Assembly: GCF_030849025.1 (NCBI RefSeq) | Contig: NZ_CP118224.1 | Coordinates: 418,001-482,000, forward strand | From: Oceanimonas pelagia | Lineage (GTDB): Bacteria; Pseudomonadota; Gammaproteobacteria; Enterobacterales; Aeromonadaceae | Length of the DNA: 64,000 nt | Reading direction: 5' to 3' | Shown: positions 28,399 to 38,049 of the stretch, one piece after another | How positions within the stretch are numbered: the stretch's first letter is position 1 | Layout of the letters: each line of letters begins with the position of its first letter | The notes under the pieces: model-generated | What the model was told of the DNA's origin: nothing | The model's database searches: none | The model's input: only the letters and a program-made list of their open reading frames with translations | Made by a program: the position numbers and the translations under genes

Positions 28399-29895
28399 TC
28401 AGTCCATGGTTTCGAGCTGCTGCCGGTAGCGGTCGAAGCGGGCGGTTACCGACCGGGAGGCACCACCGGTCAGTACACTGACCAGTACGATGGCCACCGA
28501 GGCAAACACAAATCCGGGCACGATTTCATAGAGATCGAACAGGCCGCCGGACAGCTGCTTCCACACCACCACGGTCACGCCGCCCACCAGCACCCCGGCC
28601 AGGGCGCCGTTGCGGTTCATGTTGCGCCAGTACAGGCTGAACAGCAGGGCCGGGCCAAAGGCGGCACCAAAGCCGGCCCAAGCATAGGATACCAGCCCCA
28701 GTACGGTGCTGTCGGGGTTGAAGGCCAGGAGCAGGGCGATGACCGACAGCGCGATGACCGCGAAACGGCCCACGTTGACGATGCTTTCCGAGCTGGCGTC
28801 GGGTTTGAACACCCGCTTGTAGAAGTCTTCCGCCAGCGCCGAGGACGACACCAGCAGCTGGGAGTCGGCGGTGCTCATGATGGCGGCCAGAATGGCGGCC
28901 AGCAGAATGCCGGCAATCACCGGGTGGAACATGGCGTTGACCAGCACCATAAAGATGGTTTCGCTGTCGGCCAGTTCACCGCCCAGGTGCCGGTTTACAT
29001 ACAGCAGGCCCACCATGCCCACCAGCACGGCGCCGGCCATGGACAGCAGGCTCCAGCTTACCGCAATGCGGCGGGCGGTGGCGATGTCGCGGTTGCTGCG
29101 GGTGGCCTTGAACCGCGCCAGAATATGGGGCTGGCCGAAATAACCCAGGCCCCAGGCGGCCAGTGACGCAATGGCGATCAGCGACAGCGGCTCGCCCTGC
29201 ATGTCGTTCCACAGGGTCAGCAACTCGGGGTTGATGGCGGACAGATCCTGGCCCAGTTGCGTCAGATCGCCGTTCATGGCGGCCACGGGCACGATCAGCA
29301 GCGCCGCCGCCATCAGCAGGCCCTGTACCAGATCGGTCCAGGATACCGCCAGAAAGCCGCCGAACAGAGTGTAGGACACGATGCACACGGTGCCGACCAC
29401 CACCGCAATCTGATAATCCAGGCCGAACACGGTTTCAAACAGCTTGCCGCCCGCCACCAGGCCGGAGCTGGTGTAGAACAGGAAAAACAGCAGAATAAAA
29501 AACGCCGACAGGGTCTGCAGCAGTTTGGAGCCGTCTTCAAAGCGGCGCGACAGATATTCGGGTATGGTCAGGGCATTATTGGTTTCAATGGTGTAGGTGC
29601 GCAGCCGCTTGGCACAGAACTGCCAGTTGGCCCAGGTCCCCAGCAGCAGGCCGCCGGCCAGCCACAGTGATTCCATGCCGGCGGCATAGGCATAGCCGGG
29701 CAGGCCCAGCAGCAGCCAGCCGCTCATGTCCGAGGCGCCGGCGGAAATGGCCGAAGGCCAGGGGCCGAGGGAGCGGCCACCGAGAAAGTAGTCGGCCGAG
29801 CTGGCGGTGCGACGGTAGGCATAGTAGCCGATGGCCAGCATGCCCAGCAGATAAACGATAAAGGTGCCGGTAATGGCGAAATTGGGCTCAATCAT
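28399..29895 (-). CDS. putP: Sodium/proline symporter
   Basis: A 498-residue SSS-family transporter with about 13 membrane helices that imports proline with Na+. GRSLGPWPSAISAGASDMSGWLLLGLPG near the N-terminus and the sodium-site helix with MSTADSQLLVSSSALAEDFY are strongly PutP-like. A good AGGAACAGGGA site precedes the start. No putA is present in the window. An AraC-type regulator lies just upstream on the same strand. Confidence 0.93.
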   Translation of the reverse strand: MIEPNFAITGTFIVYLLGMLAIGYYAYRRTASSADYFLGGRSLGPWPSAISAGASDMSGWLLLGLPGYAYAAGMESLWLAGGLLLGTWANWQFCAKRLRTYTIETNNALTIPEYLSRRFEDGSKLLQTLSAFFILLFFLFYTSSGLVAGGKLFETVFGLDYQIAVVVGTVCIVSYTLFGGFLAVSWTDLVQGLLMAAALLIVPVAAMNGDLTQLGQDLSAINPELLTLWNDMQGEPLSLIAIASLAAWGLGYFGQPHILARFKATRSNRDIATARRIAVSWSLLSMAGAVLVGMVGLLYVNRHLGGELADSETIFMVLVNAMFHPVIAGILLAAILAAIMSTADSQLLVSSSALAEDFYKRVFKPDASSESIVNVGRFAVIALSVIALLLAFNPDSTVLGLVSYAWAGFGAAFGPALLFSLYWRNMNRNGALAGVLVGGVTVVVWKQLSGGLFDLYEIVPGFVFASVAIVLVSVLTGGASRSVTARFDRYRQQLETMD

Positions 29896-30056
29896 TCCCT
29901 GTTCCTCCAGGATGGATTCCTGATGTGCCCGTATCGGGCGAGTGATCCTTGGTTAAGGCTTTGTTACGGGCGAGGATGGTAGAGGCTGACCGGCTGCGCG
30001 TCTTTTGCAATGCTCCGGCATTTTTTAGGAAAACTCCGGTTGCGCTGTCGGTGTGA

Positions 30057-30818
30057 TCATCTGTGCATTTTGCGGTAGCGGGCCGGCGACAGGCCATGGT
30101 GCCGACTGAATACCTGAGTGAACAGGCTCTGGCTGGAAAAGCCGCAGCGCTGAGCGATCTCGGCCAGACTGTGACGGCCATCGCTCAGCAACCGGCAGGC
30201 CTCGGCCAGTCTTTTTTCCAGCACATACTGATAGGGCGTGCGGCCGGTCTGCTCCCTGAACAGCAGATGGAACTGGCTTTCTCCCAGAAACACGCAGCCG
30301 GCCAGCTGGGCCACGGTGATCCTGCGGTGCAGATGCTGCCCGATGTAATCGTCGATCAGCTCCAGGTTGAGCGGCGGACGCCGGGGGCGGACCCGGGCCT
30401 CGGCCATGTAGCGCTGCAGCGCGCATATCAGGGTACGGGCGCAGGCCTGGCCGAGCAGCTCGTCTTCCGGGTGGCTGCGGATTTGCTGGCTCAGGGCCGA
30501 TACCAGCCGCCGCGCTTCGGGTTGCAGCTGAAAGTAACGGGGCTGCTCAAACAGGTTGTACAGCCGCTCCTCTCCGCCCAGTGCAGTGCAGGGGGGCAGA
30601 TTGACCACCAGTATGCTGTTGCGGCCCAGGCCACCAAAGGCATGATCCTGTTCGGAGGCCACCAGGCAGCCCTGGCCCGGGCCGAGCAGGCTGCCGTTGC
30701 CGGCAATGTCGAACTCGGTTTGCCCGTTGAGGCCGATCACCATCTGGTTGTAATGGTGCTGGTGCACGGCCATTTCGGCGGGCAGGGTCAGAATTTCACA
30801 GGACTTGAACAGGGACAT
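30057..30818 (-). CDS. AraC-family regulator, possibly of putP
   Basis: A 253-residue protein with an N-terminal cupin (residues 1-130, MAVHQHHYNQMVIGLNGQ, SLLGPGQGCLVASEQDHAF) and two C-terminal helix-turn-helix units (ITVAQLAGCVFLGESQFHLLFRE and LAEIAQRCGFSSQSLFTQVFSRHHGLSPARYR). The 161-base gap to putP suggests it controls that gene, as AraC-type regulators do for proline use in Pseudomonas, but this is inferred from position. A palindrome at 30858-30875 may be its operator. Confidence 0.85.
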   Translation of the reverse strand: MSLFKSCEILTLPAEMAVHQHHYNQMVIGLNGQTEFDIAGNGSLLGPGQGCLVASEQDHAFGGLGRNSILVVNLPPCTALGGEERLYNLFEQPRYFQLQPEARRLVSALSQQIRSHPEDELLGQACARTLICALQRYMAEARVRPRRPPLNLELIDDYIGQHLHRRITVAQLAGCVFLGESQFHLLFREQTGRTPYQYVLEKRLAEACRLLSDGRHSLAEIAQRCGFSSQSLFTQVFSRHHGLSPARYRKMHR

Positions 30819-30857
30819 GGTGACTTCCTTTCGGCGGGATGAGCTGTCTGGAATTTT

Positions 30858-30875
30858 GCCAATTGTATACTTGGC
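30858..30875. promoter_or_regulatory. Palindrome upstream of the AraC-family gene
   Basis: GCCAA-TTGTATAC-TTGGC: perfect five-base arms around an AT-rich centre, about 40 bases before the AraC start codon. A candidate autoregulatory site. Confidence 0.35.
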
Positions 30876-30917
30876 ACTCGCGTAAAGTCAGCCGGGCTTC
30901 GCTCGGCACCCTGTCTA

Positions 30918-31787
30918 TTAGCCCAGCTGCTCTACCAGATAATCCACCAGCAGCCGCACCCGGGGCGACAAATGGCGGTTGTTGGGATACACCACCCAGA
31001 CGCCGTCGTCCGGCAGCCGGTATTCGTCCAGCAGGCTCACCAGCCAGCCTTTTTCCAGCTCGTCGGTGACGTAGTAATCGGGCAGTTGCACTATGCCCAG
31101 CCCCTTGATGGCAGCGTCTTTCAGCGCCAGCCCCGAATTGCAGTGCCAGCCCGGTTGCAGCCGAAAGGTCCGGGGCTTGCCTGCCTCCACAAAACGCCAG
31201 TGATCCACGGTGCCCGCCAGGCAGCGGTGCCGGCTCAGTTCGGCAATGTGCCTGGGGGTGCCGTAACGGGCTAGGTAGTCGGGGGCGGCGCACAGATACT
31301 GGGTGCGCCGGGCCAGCTTGCGGCACATCAGGCTGGAGGAGCCGAGGGTGCCCAGGCGAATGGCCAGATCAAAGCCTTCCTGCACCAGATCCACCGTCTG
31401 GTTGGTGAGCACCATGTCGAGTTTGAGCTCGGGATAGCGCAGCAGAAAGTTGTTCACCAGCGGCGCCAGAAACTGCTCGCCGTAATACACCGGGGCGGTA
31501 ATACGCAGCCTGCCTGCCGGGTTGCCTTCCATCGCCATCACCAGCTCTTCGGCCGTCTGTAGTTCGTCCTGCACCCGGCGCACCTGGCGGTAGTAGAGTC
31601 GTCCGGTTTCGGTGAGGTTGAGCTTGCGGGTGGTGCGGTACAGCAGCTTGGCCCCCAGGCGCTTTTCCAGCTGGTTGATGCGCCGGCTGACGTGTGCCAC
31701 CGACACGTTCAGCTGGCGGGCGGCGGCGGTAAAACTCTCGTTTTCCACTACACTGATGAACTCGTTGATGCCTTCCCAGTGGGTCAT
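30918..31787 (-). CDS. LysR-family regulator divergent from adhC
   Basis: A 289-residue LysR protein. The helix-turn-helix is in EFISVVENESFTAAARQLNVSVAHVSRRINQLEKRLG; the substrate-binding domain follows from about residue 90. It is divergent from the formaldehyde-detoxification genes with 135 bases between, as in several proteobacteria where a LysR protein sits next to adhC. The inducer is unknown. Confidence 0.87.
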   Translation of the reverse strand: MTHWEGINEFISVVENESFTAAARQLNVSVAHVSRRINQLEKRLGAKLLYRTTRKLNLTETGRLYYRQVRRVQDELQTAEELVMAMEGNPAGRLRITAPVYYGEQFLAPLVNNFLLRYPELKLDMVLTNQTVDLVQEGFDLAIRLGTLGSSSLMCRKLARRTQYLCAAPDYLARYGTPRHIAELSRHRCLAGTVDHWRFVEAGKPRTFRLQPGWHCNSGLALKDAAIKGLGIVQLPDYYVTDELEKGWLVSLLDEYRLPDDGVWVVYPNNRHLSPRVRLLVDYLVEQLG

Positions 31788-31847
31788 TGTTGCTCACAGG
31801 TAAAAATCATTTGCCTTGCTGAGCATTATCATCGGAAGGGGCTGTAA

Positions 31848-31866
31848 TACAATAGCCGGCATTGTA
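31848..31866. promoter_or_regulatory. Perfect 19-bp inverted repeat between lysR and adhC
   Basis: TACAAT-N7-ATTGTA. The left arm could also be the adhC -10 box, with TTATCA at 31826-31831 as -35 (16-base spacer). It is 57 bases before the adhC start and 61 before the LysR start, a good place for a LysR operator. Confidence 0.5.
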
Positions 31867-31877
31867 GGCCCGCATAA

Positions 31878-33047
<1,170 letters not shown>

Positions 33048-33067
33048 GTTCAGGCCTCTTCCAGGCC

Positions 33068-33143
33068 GTCATTCCCGCGCAGGCGGGAATCCATGACAGC
33101 GGCGCTGCGCCGTAAAATGGGCCCCTGCCCTCGCGGGGGCGAC
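33068..33143. repeat. REP-like palindromic doublet A
   Basis: Begins GTCATTCCCGCG-CAGG-CGGGAATCCATGAC and ends CCCCTGCCCTCGCGGGGGCGAC, giving two hairpins about 76 bases long overall. The same architecture is found at 37960-38043. It starts 20 bases after the adhC stop. Confidence 0.65.
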
Positions 33144-33176
33144 GGCAAGATGTCATCGTTTTACAAGGGCGCTTCA

Positions 33177-34013
33177 ATGCAACTGGTACAAGAACAAAAG
33201 TGCTTTGGCGGTCGCCAGATCCGCTATCGGCACGACTCCCACACCCTCAACTGCGGCATGCAGTTTTCCGTGTTTCTGCCGCCGCAGGCCGAGCAGGGGC
33301 CGGTGCCGGCGGTGTACTGGCTGTCGGGGCTGACCTGCACCGACGAGAACTTTTCATCCAAGGCCGGCGCCCAGCGGGTGGCCGCGATGCTTGGGCTGGC
33401 GCTGATCATTCCCGACACCAGCCCCCGGGGCGACGGCGTGGCCGACGACCCTGAAGGCGCTTACGATCTGGGTCTGGGGGCGGGCTTTTACGTGAATGCC
33501 ACGCAAGCACCCTGGAACAAGCATTATCACATGTACGACTATGTGCTGAGCGAGCTGCCGGCGCTGGTGGAAAGCGAGCTGCCCCTCAATGGCAAACGCG
33601 CCATCAGCGGTCATTCCATGGGCGGTCATGGTGCCCTGGTGCTGGCGCTGCGCAACCCCGAGCGCTTTGTGTCGGTGTCGGCCTTTGCGCCCATCTCCAA
33701 CCCCACCGACTGCCCTTGGGGCCACAAGGCTCTGAGTGCCTATCTGGGTGAAGACCAGGCCGCCTGGGCCGAGTACGATGCCAGCCTGCTGCTGAAGGCA
33801 AAAGGCAGCTCACTGCCCATGCTGGTGGATCAGGGCGAGGCCGACAACTTCCTGGCCGAACAACTCAGGCCCCAGGCGCTGCAAGCGGCCGCCGAAGAAG
33901 CCGGCGCCGAGCTCGAGCTGCGCCTGCAGCCCGGCTACGATCACAGCTACTACTTCATCGCCAGCTTTATTGAAGACCACCTGCGTTTTCATGCCCGGCA
34001 CCTTGGGGCGTAA
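33177..34013 (+). CDS. fghA: S-formylglutathione hydrolase
   Basis: Serine esterase that hydrolyses S-formylglutathione to formate and glutathione, the second formaldehyde-detoxification step. The ATG at 33177 ([14 protein letters not shown]) matches the family; 33093 would run the reading frame through the repeat element. The product has 278 residues. The nucleophile is Ser147 in [22 protein letters not shown] forms the oxyanion region and the histidine is in GYDHSYYF. Equivalent to E. coli frmB. Confidence 0.94.
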   Translation: MQLVQEQKCFGGRQIRYRHDSHTLNCGMQFSVFLPPQAEQGPVPAVYWLSGLTCTDENFSSKAGAQRVAAMLGLALIIPDTSPRGDGVADDPEGAYDLGLGAGFYVNATQAPWNKHYHMYDYVLSELPALVESELPLNGKRAISGHSMGGHGALVLALRNPERFVSVSAFAPISNPTDCPWGHKALSAYLGEDQAAWAEYDASLLLKAKGSSLPMLVDQGEADNFLAEQLRPQALQAAAEEAGAELELRLQPGYDHSYYFIASFIEDHLRFHARHLGA

Positions 34014-34049
34014 GTAACCGGAGCGCAGGCTGGCAGCCTGCGCTCCAAT

Positions 34050-34847
34050 TCAGCCGAACAACTCCGGCCAGTTCACCTCATTGTTCCCCAGCACCAGAAA
34101 ATACGGATTCAGTACTTCCTTGGTATTGGCGTAGCTCAGCGGCTCGCCGTTCAGCTGCAGCACCCGGCCGCCGGCCTGCTCTACCACACACTGAGCGGCG
34201 CCCGTGTCCCACAGCGAGGTCGGCCCCAGGCGCGGATACACATCGGCCTTGCCTTCCGCCACCAGGCACAGCTTGAGTGAACTGCCCATGGCCACCAGCT
34301 CGTGCTCACCCAGCTTTTCCAGCAAGGCCGGCAACTCGCCCCCGGCATGAGAGCGGCTGCCCACCACCCGCCAGGGCTGGTCACTTTTATGCTCTGCCAC
34401 GGCAATGGCCACCGGGGCTTCATCGCCTTCATATCTGAACGCCCCCAGGCCTTCAGCAGCCATATAACCCACGTCCAATGCCGGCGCATACACCACCCCC
34501 AGCACCGGTCTGCCGTGCTCAATCAGCGCAATGTTGACGGTGAACTCGCCGTTGCGCTTGATAAACTCCTTGGTGCCGTCCAGTGGATCCACCAGCCAGT
34601 AACGGCCCTCGGCATCGGTCCCGGCAAAACCGGCTGTGTCTTCTTCCGAGAGCACAGGCGCCTGCAGCGGCAGCCGGGCCAGGCCGTTTACAATAATGTG
34701 ATGGGCGGCGGCGTCGGCCTCGGTCAGCGGAGACTTGTCTTCCTTTTGCTCAATGGAGAAGTCGCGGCCATAGATTTCCATAATGGCGGCGCCGGCCTCA
34801 CGGGCCAGGGCATCGGTCTGGTTAAGCAGTTCCTGAGTGATGGGCAT
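34050..34847 (-). CDS. cysQ: 3'(2'),5'-bisphosphate nucleotidase CysQ
   Basis: A magnesium-dependent, lithium-sensitive phosphatase that removes pAp from sulfate assimilation. It has 265 residues. The metal-binding motifs of the inositol-monophosphatase superfamily are visible: KSPLTEADAAAH, PVLSEEDT, WLVDPLDGTKEF and LWDTGAAQCVVEQAGG. The start at 34847 has AAGGAAG upstream; the longer frame is rejected. It is convergent with fghA. Confidence 0.92.
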   Translation of the reverse strand: MPITQELLNQTDALAREAGAAIMEIYGRDFSIEQKEDKSPLTEADAAAHHIIVNGLARLPLQAPVLSEEDTAGFAGTDAEGRYWLVDPLDGTKEFIKRNGEFTVNIALIEHGRPVLGVVYAPALDVGYMAAEGLGAFRYEGDEAPVAIAVAEHKSDQPWRVVGSRSHAGGELPALLEKLGEHELVAMGSSLKLCLVAEGKADVYPRLGPTSLWDTGAAQCVVEQAGGRVLQLNGEPLSYANTKEVLNPYFLVLGNNEVNWPELFG

Positions 34848-34999
34848 TGAAAACTTCCTTTTCCTGCAAACTGGGCTCGTATGGCCGGCTATGTTACCCG
34901 GATTGCCGCCGAACTGCATGCGGGGCTGACCTGGCGCAAGTCATTGCTACCCCGCCTCGGCTAAGCTGAAACCATTAATTTCATTGGAGTCCTACCTAT

Positions 35000-35938
35000 A
35001 TGTTCCGTTTGCTGGTAATGGGCTGCGGTGTGCTGCTGGCCGGCTGCCAGCCCGCCGGGCCGGCGCCCTGGCTGGGCACGCTGGAGCGGGATCGCATCGA
35101 ACTGCTGGCGCCCGCAAGTGAGCGGGTGGTGGCGCAACCGGTGGCGGAAGGAGACAAGGTGAGCGCCGGTACCCTGCTGGTGCAGCTGAACCCGGAGCGC
35201 CTGCAGCTTGAGGTAAACCGGCAACAGGCTCATTTGCGCCAGGCCGAGGCGGAATTGGCGTTGTTGCGGGCGGGCAGCCGGGCGGAAGACATTGCCGCAG
35301 CAAAGGCGGAGCTGGAACAATTGCAGGTGTTGTTGCCGGAAGCCGGCCGCAATCTGGAGCGTGTGCGGATACTGGCCAGGCGTGAGCTGGCCAGCCAGGC
35401 AGAGCTGGACAGAGTGCAGGCGGCGTTTGATCGCTTGCAGGCGCAAGCGGAGGCGGCGCGCCAGCGGTTAAGCCGGGCCGAGGCGGGCAGTCGGTCACAG
35501 GAGATAGATGCCGCCGAGGCGGCGCAGGATGCCCGTCAGGCCGGGCTGGCGCTGGCCCGGTTTCATCTGAATGAACTCGCCATTGAAGCCAGTCGCGATG
35601 GCGTGGTGGAAAGCCTGCCCTACCGGGTGGGCGACAGGGTGGCGGCGGGCGCCGTGGTGGCGGTGCTGGAAACCGGCACCGCGCCTTATGCCGAGGTCTA
35701 TGTGCCGGCACCGGCGCGCACCGGGCTGCACATTGGAGGTGTCATGCGGGTATGGGTGGAAGGCGAGCCCGAACCCTTTGCAGGAACGCTAAGCTGGGTG
35801 GCCAGCGAGCCGGTATTCGGCCCTTACTATGCCCTGAGCGAGGGCGAGCGCAGCCGGCTGATGTATCTGGCCCGGGTGCAGTTGCCGCCAGAGGCCGCGG
35901 GCTTGCCTTCCGGGGTGCCGGCTCAGGTGTCGCCATGA
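35000..35938 (+). CDS. HlyD-family membrane fusion lipoprotein of an ABC exporter
   Basis: A periplasmic adaptor of 312 residues with a lipobox LLAGC (Cys16). A lipoyl-like domain (ELLAPASERVVAQPVAEGDKV) encloses a long alpha-helical hairpin (about residues 75-185), followed by the second lipoyl half and a beta barrel. It probably joins the ABC proteins encoded by the next two genes to an outer-membrane factor. A four-base ATGA overlap couples it to the ATPase gene. Substrate unknown. Confidence 0.87.
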   Translation: MFRLLVMGCGVLLAGCQPAGPAPWLGTLERDRIELLAPASERVVAQPVAEGDKVSAGTLLVQLNPERLQLEVNRQQAHLRQAEAELALLRAGSRAEDIAAAKAELEQLQVLLPEAGRNLERVRILARRELASQAELDRVQAAFDRLQAQAEAARQRLSRAEAGSRSQEIDAAEAAQDARQAGLALARFHLNELAIEASRDGVVESLPYRVGDRVAAGAVVAVLETGTAPYAEVYVPAPARTGLHIGGVMRVWVEGEPEPFAGTLSWVASEPVFGPYYALSEGERSRLMYLARVQLPPEAAGLPSGVPAQVSP

Positions 35939-36861
35939 GTGCGCTGGCCATTGAAACGCACCAGCTTACCCGGCGTTTTGGCGAGCTGGTGGCGGTAAAC
36001 CGGCTCGATCTCGCCATTCCAACCGGCACCATTTACGGCTTTCTCGGCCCCAACGGCAGTGGCAAGTCGACCTGCCTGCGCATGCTTACCGGTTTGTTGC
36101 TGCCCAGCGATGGCCGGGTAACCGTGCTGGGGCTGCCGGTGCCGAAACAGGCCGAGGCCCTGCGCCGGCGGGTGGGCTACATGACCCAGCGCTTTTCCCT
36201 CTACGAAGACCTGTCGGTGCGGGAAAACCTGGCCTTTGTGGCCCGGGTGCAGGGCCTGGGCGGCCGCCAGGCACGGCAGCGTATTCATGAATTGCTGACT
36301 GCTCACGATCTCACGGCGCTGTCGGGTCAGCTGGCGGGATCCTTGAGTGGCGGCCAGCGCCAGCGGCTGGCACTGGCGGCGGCCGTGGTGCACAGGCCCG
36401 ATTTGCTGTTTCTGGATGAGCCCACCTCGGCGGTGGATCCGGAAAACCGGCGCGACTTCTGGGAAAAACTGTTCGATCTGTGCGACAGCGGCACCAGCAT
36501 AGTGGTGAGCACCCACTATATGGACGAGGCCGAGCGCTGCCATGGCCTGGCCATTCTGGAGAATGGCATCAAGCGGGCCGACGGCTCGCCGGAGCAACTG
36601 ATGAACAATCTGGGCGCCACCGTGGTGGAAGTGCTTACCAGCGACCTGCGTGAGCTGAAACGGGCGCTGCTGGCGCTGCCCGGGGTGCAGTCCGCCGCCC
36701 AGCTGGGCCTGCGATTGCGGGTGCTGGTGGATGGCCGCATTGAACAGCCGGTGAACTGGCTGCGCGAGCAACTGCCTGCACGCCTGAGTGAGGCCGAGCT
36801 GATCCTGGTGCGGCCCAGCCTGGAGGATGTGTTTGTCAGCTGCACCGGAGGCCATTCATGA
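35935..36861 (+). CDS. ABC transporter ATP-binding protein
   Basis: A single-nucleotide-domain ATPase of 308 residues: Walker A GPNGSGKST, signature LSGGQRQRLALA, Walker B LLFLDEPTSAVDP, switch histidine in VVSTHYMDEAE. The C-terminal 80 residues are the extra domain common in drug- and polysaccharide-type exporters. The ATG at 35935 overlaps the adaptor stop and is far better than the upstream in-frame start. It overlaps the permease gene by 4 bases. Confidence 0.93.
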   Translation: MSALAIETHQLTRRFGELVAVNRLDLAIPTGTIYGFLGPNGSGKSTCLRMLTGLLLPSDGRVTVLGLPVPKQAEALRRRVGYMTQRFSLYEDLSVRENLAFVARVQGLGGRQARQRIHELLTAHDLTALSGQLAGSLSGGQRQRLALAAAVVHRPDLLFLDEPTSAVDPENRRDFWEKLFDLCDSGTSIVVSTHYMDEAERCHGLAILENGIKRADGSPEQLMNNLGATVVEVLTSDLRELKRALLALPGVQSAAQLGLRLRVLVDGRIEQPVNWLREQLPARLSEAELILVRPSLEDVFVSCTGGHS

Positions 36862-37952
36862 GCCTGGCCGTTCGTCTGCGCCGCATTCAGGCCATTATGG
36901 TCAAGGAGTTTCGCCAGCTGTCCCGGGACCGGCTCACCTTTGCCATGGTGATCATGGTGCCGCTGCTGCAGCTGCTGTTGTTTGGCTATGCCATCAACAC
37001 CAAGGTACGGCATATTCCGGTGGCGCTGGTGGATCAGGCCCAAACCGGCGAGAGCCGGGCGCTGGCGGCGCGGCTGGAAGCCGGCGGTCTGGTGAGCTTT
37101 ACCGAGCGTCTGGCCCGGCCGGCAGAGGCCGAATCGGCCATAGTGGCCGGGCGGGTGAGGGCGGCGCTGGTGCTGCCGGCGGATCTGGCGCGCCGGCGTC
37201 AGGATGAGCGCCCGCTGGGGCAGTGGCTGGTGGACGGCACGGATCCGCTGCTGGCCGGTGCCCTGCTGCGGCAGGCTTCCTTGCCGGAAATACCGCCACC
37301 GCCGGGGCTGAATGCGCCCTTTGCGGTGACCCTGCTGTTCAACCCGGAACAACGGGCAGCGGTAAACATTATTCCCGGGCTGATTGGCGTGATCCTTACC
37401 ATGACCATGGTGCTGTTTACCGCCCTGGCGGTGGTGCGCGAGCGGGAGCGGGGCAACCTGGAGTGGCTGATCACCACCCCGGTCACCCCCATGGAGCTGA
37501 TGATCGGCAAAATCGTGCCCTACATTTTTGCCGGCCTGGTGCAACTGGTGATCATACTGGCGCTGGGTGTTGCCTTGTTTGATGTGCCCATGAACGGCAG
37601 CCCGCTGCAGTTGCTGCTGGCCACCCTGCTGTTTATCGCCGCCAGCCTGGTGCTGGGGCTGGTGATCTCCACCCTGGCCCGCAACCAGCTGCAGGCCATG
37701 CAGATGACGGTGTTTGTGCTGATGCCCTCCATTCTGCTGTCGGGCTTCATGTTTCCCTACGAGGGCATGCCGGTGGCCGCCCAGTGGCTGGCAGAAGGCC
37801 TGCCCGCCACTCACTATATGCGCCTGGCCCGGGGCATTTTGCTGCGGGATGCCGACATTGCCACCCTGGCCCCCGATGCCCTCTGGCTGGCCGGCTTTAC
37901 CCTGCTCGGCCTGGTTGTGGCCGCCCGTCGTTTTCATAAACGGCTGGATTGA
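36858..37952 (+). CDS. ABC-2 type exporter permease
   Basis: A 364-residue membrane protein with one N-terminal helix (about residues 26-45), a large periplasmic domain and five C-terminal helices, the ABC2_membrane_3 layout of YbhR/YhhJ-type exporters. RERERGNLEWLITTPVTPMELMIGK is the typical coupling helix segment. Only one permease gene is present, so it may act as a homodimer. A REP-like doublet starts 8 bases after the stop. Confidence 0.9.
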   Translation: MSLAVRLRRIQAIMVKEFRQLSRDRLTFAMVIMVPLLQLLLFGYAINTKVRHIPVALVDQAQTGESRALAARLEAGGLVSFTERLARPAEAESAIVAGRVRAALVLPADLARRRQDERPLGQWLVDGTDPLLAGALLRQASLPEIPPPPGLNAPFAVTLLFNPEQRAAVNIIPGLIGVILTMTMVLFTALAVVRERERGNLEWLITTPVTPMELMIGKIVPYIFAGLVQLVIILALGVALFDVPMNGSPLQLLLATLLFIAASLVLGLVISTLARNQLQAMQMTVFVLMPSILLSGFMFPYEGMPVAAQWLAEGLPATHYMRLARGILLRDADIATLAPDALWLAGFTLLGLVVAARRFHKRLD

Positions 37953-37959
37953 TTTGGCA

Positions 37960-38043
37960 GTCATTCCCGCGAAGACGGGAATCCATGAGCAGGGCAACCA
38001 ATGTGCCGCCCCAAACATGGCCCCCGCCTTCGCGGGGGGTGAC
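37960..38043. repeat. REP-like palindromic doublet B
   Basis: GTCATTCCCGCG-AAGA-CGGGAATCCATGA at the left and CCCCCGCCTTCGCGGGGGG-TGAC at the right, about 84 bases. It is in the same orientation as doublet A relative to the upstream gene. Confidence 0.65.
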
Positions 38044-38049
38044 AAACAC

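Noticed and set aside
33093-33176. Longer fghA start at 33093
   Set aside because: The extra frame is read straight through the REP-like repeat and has no family counterpart.
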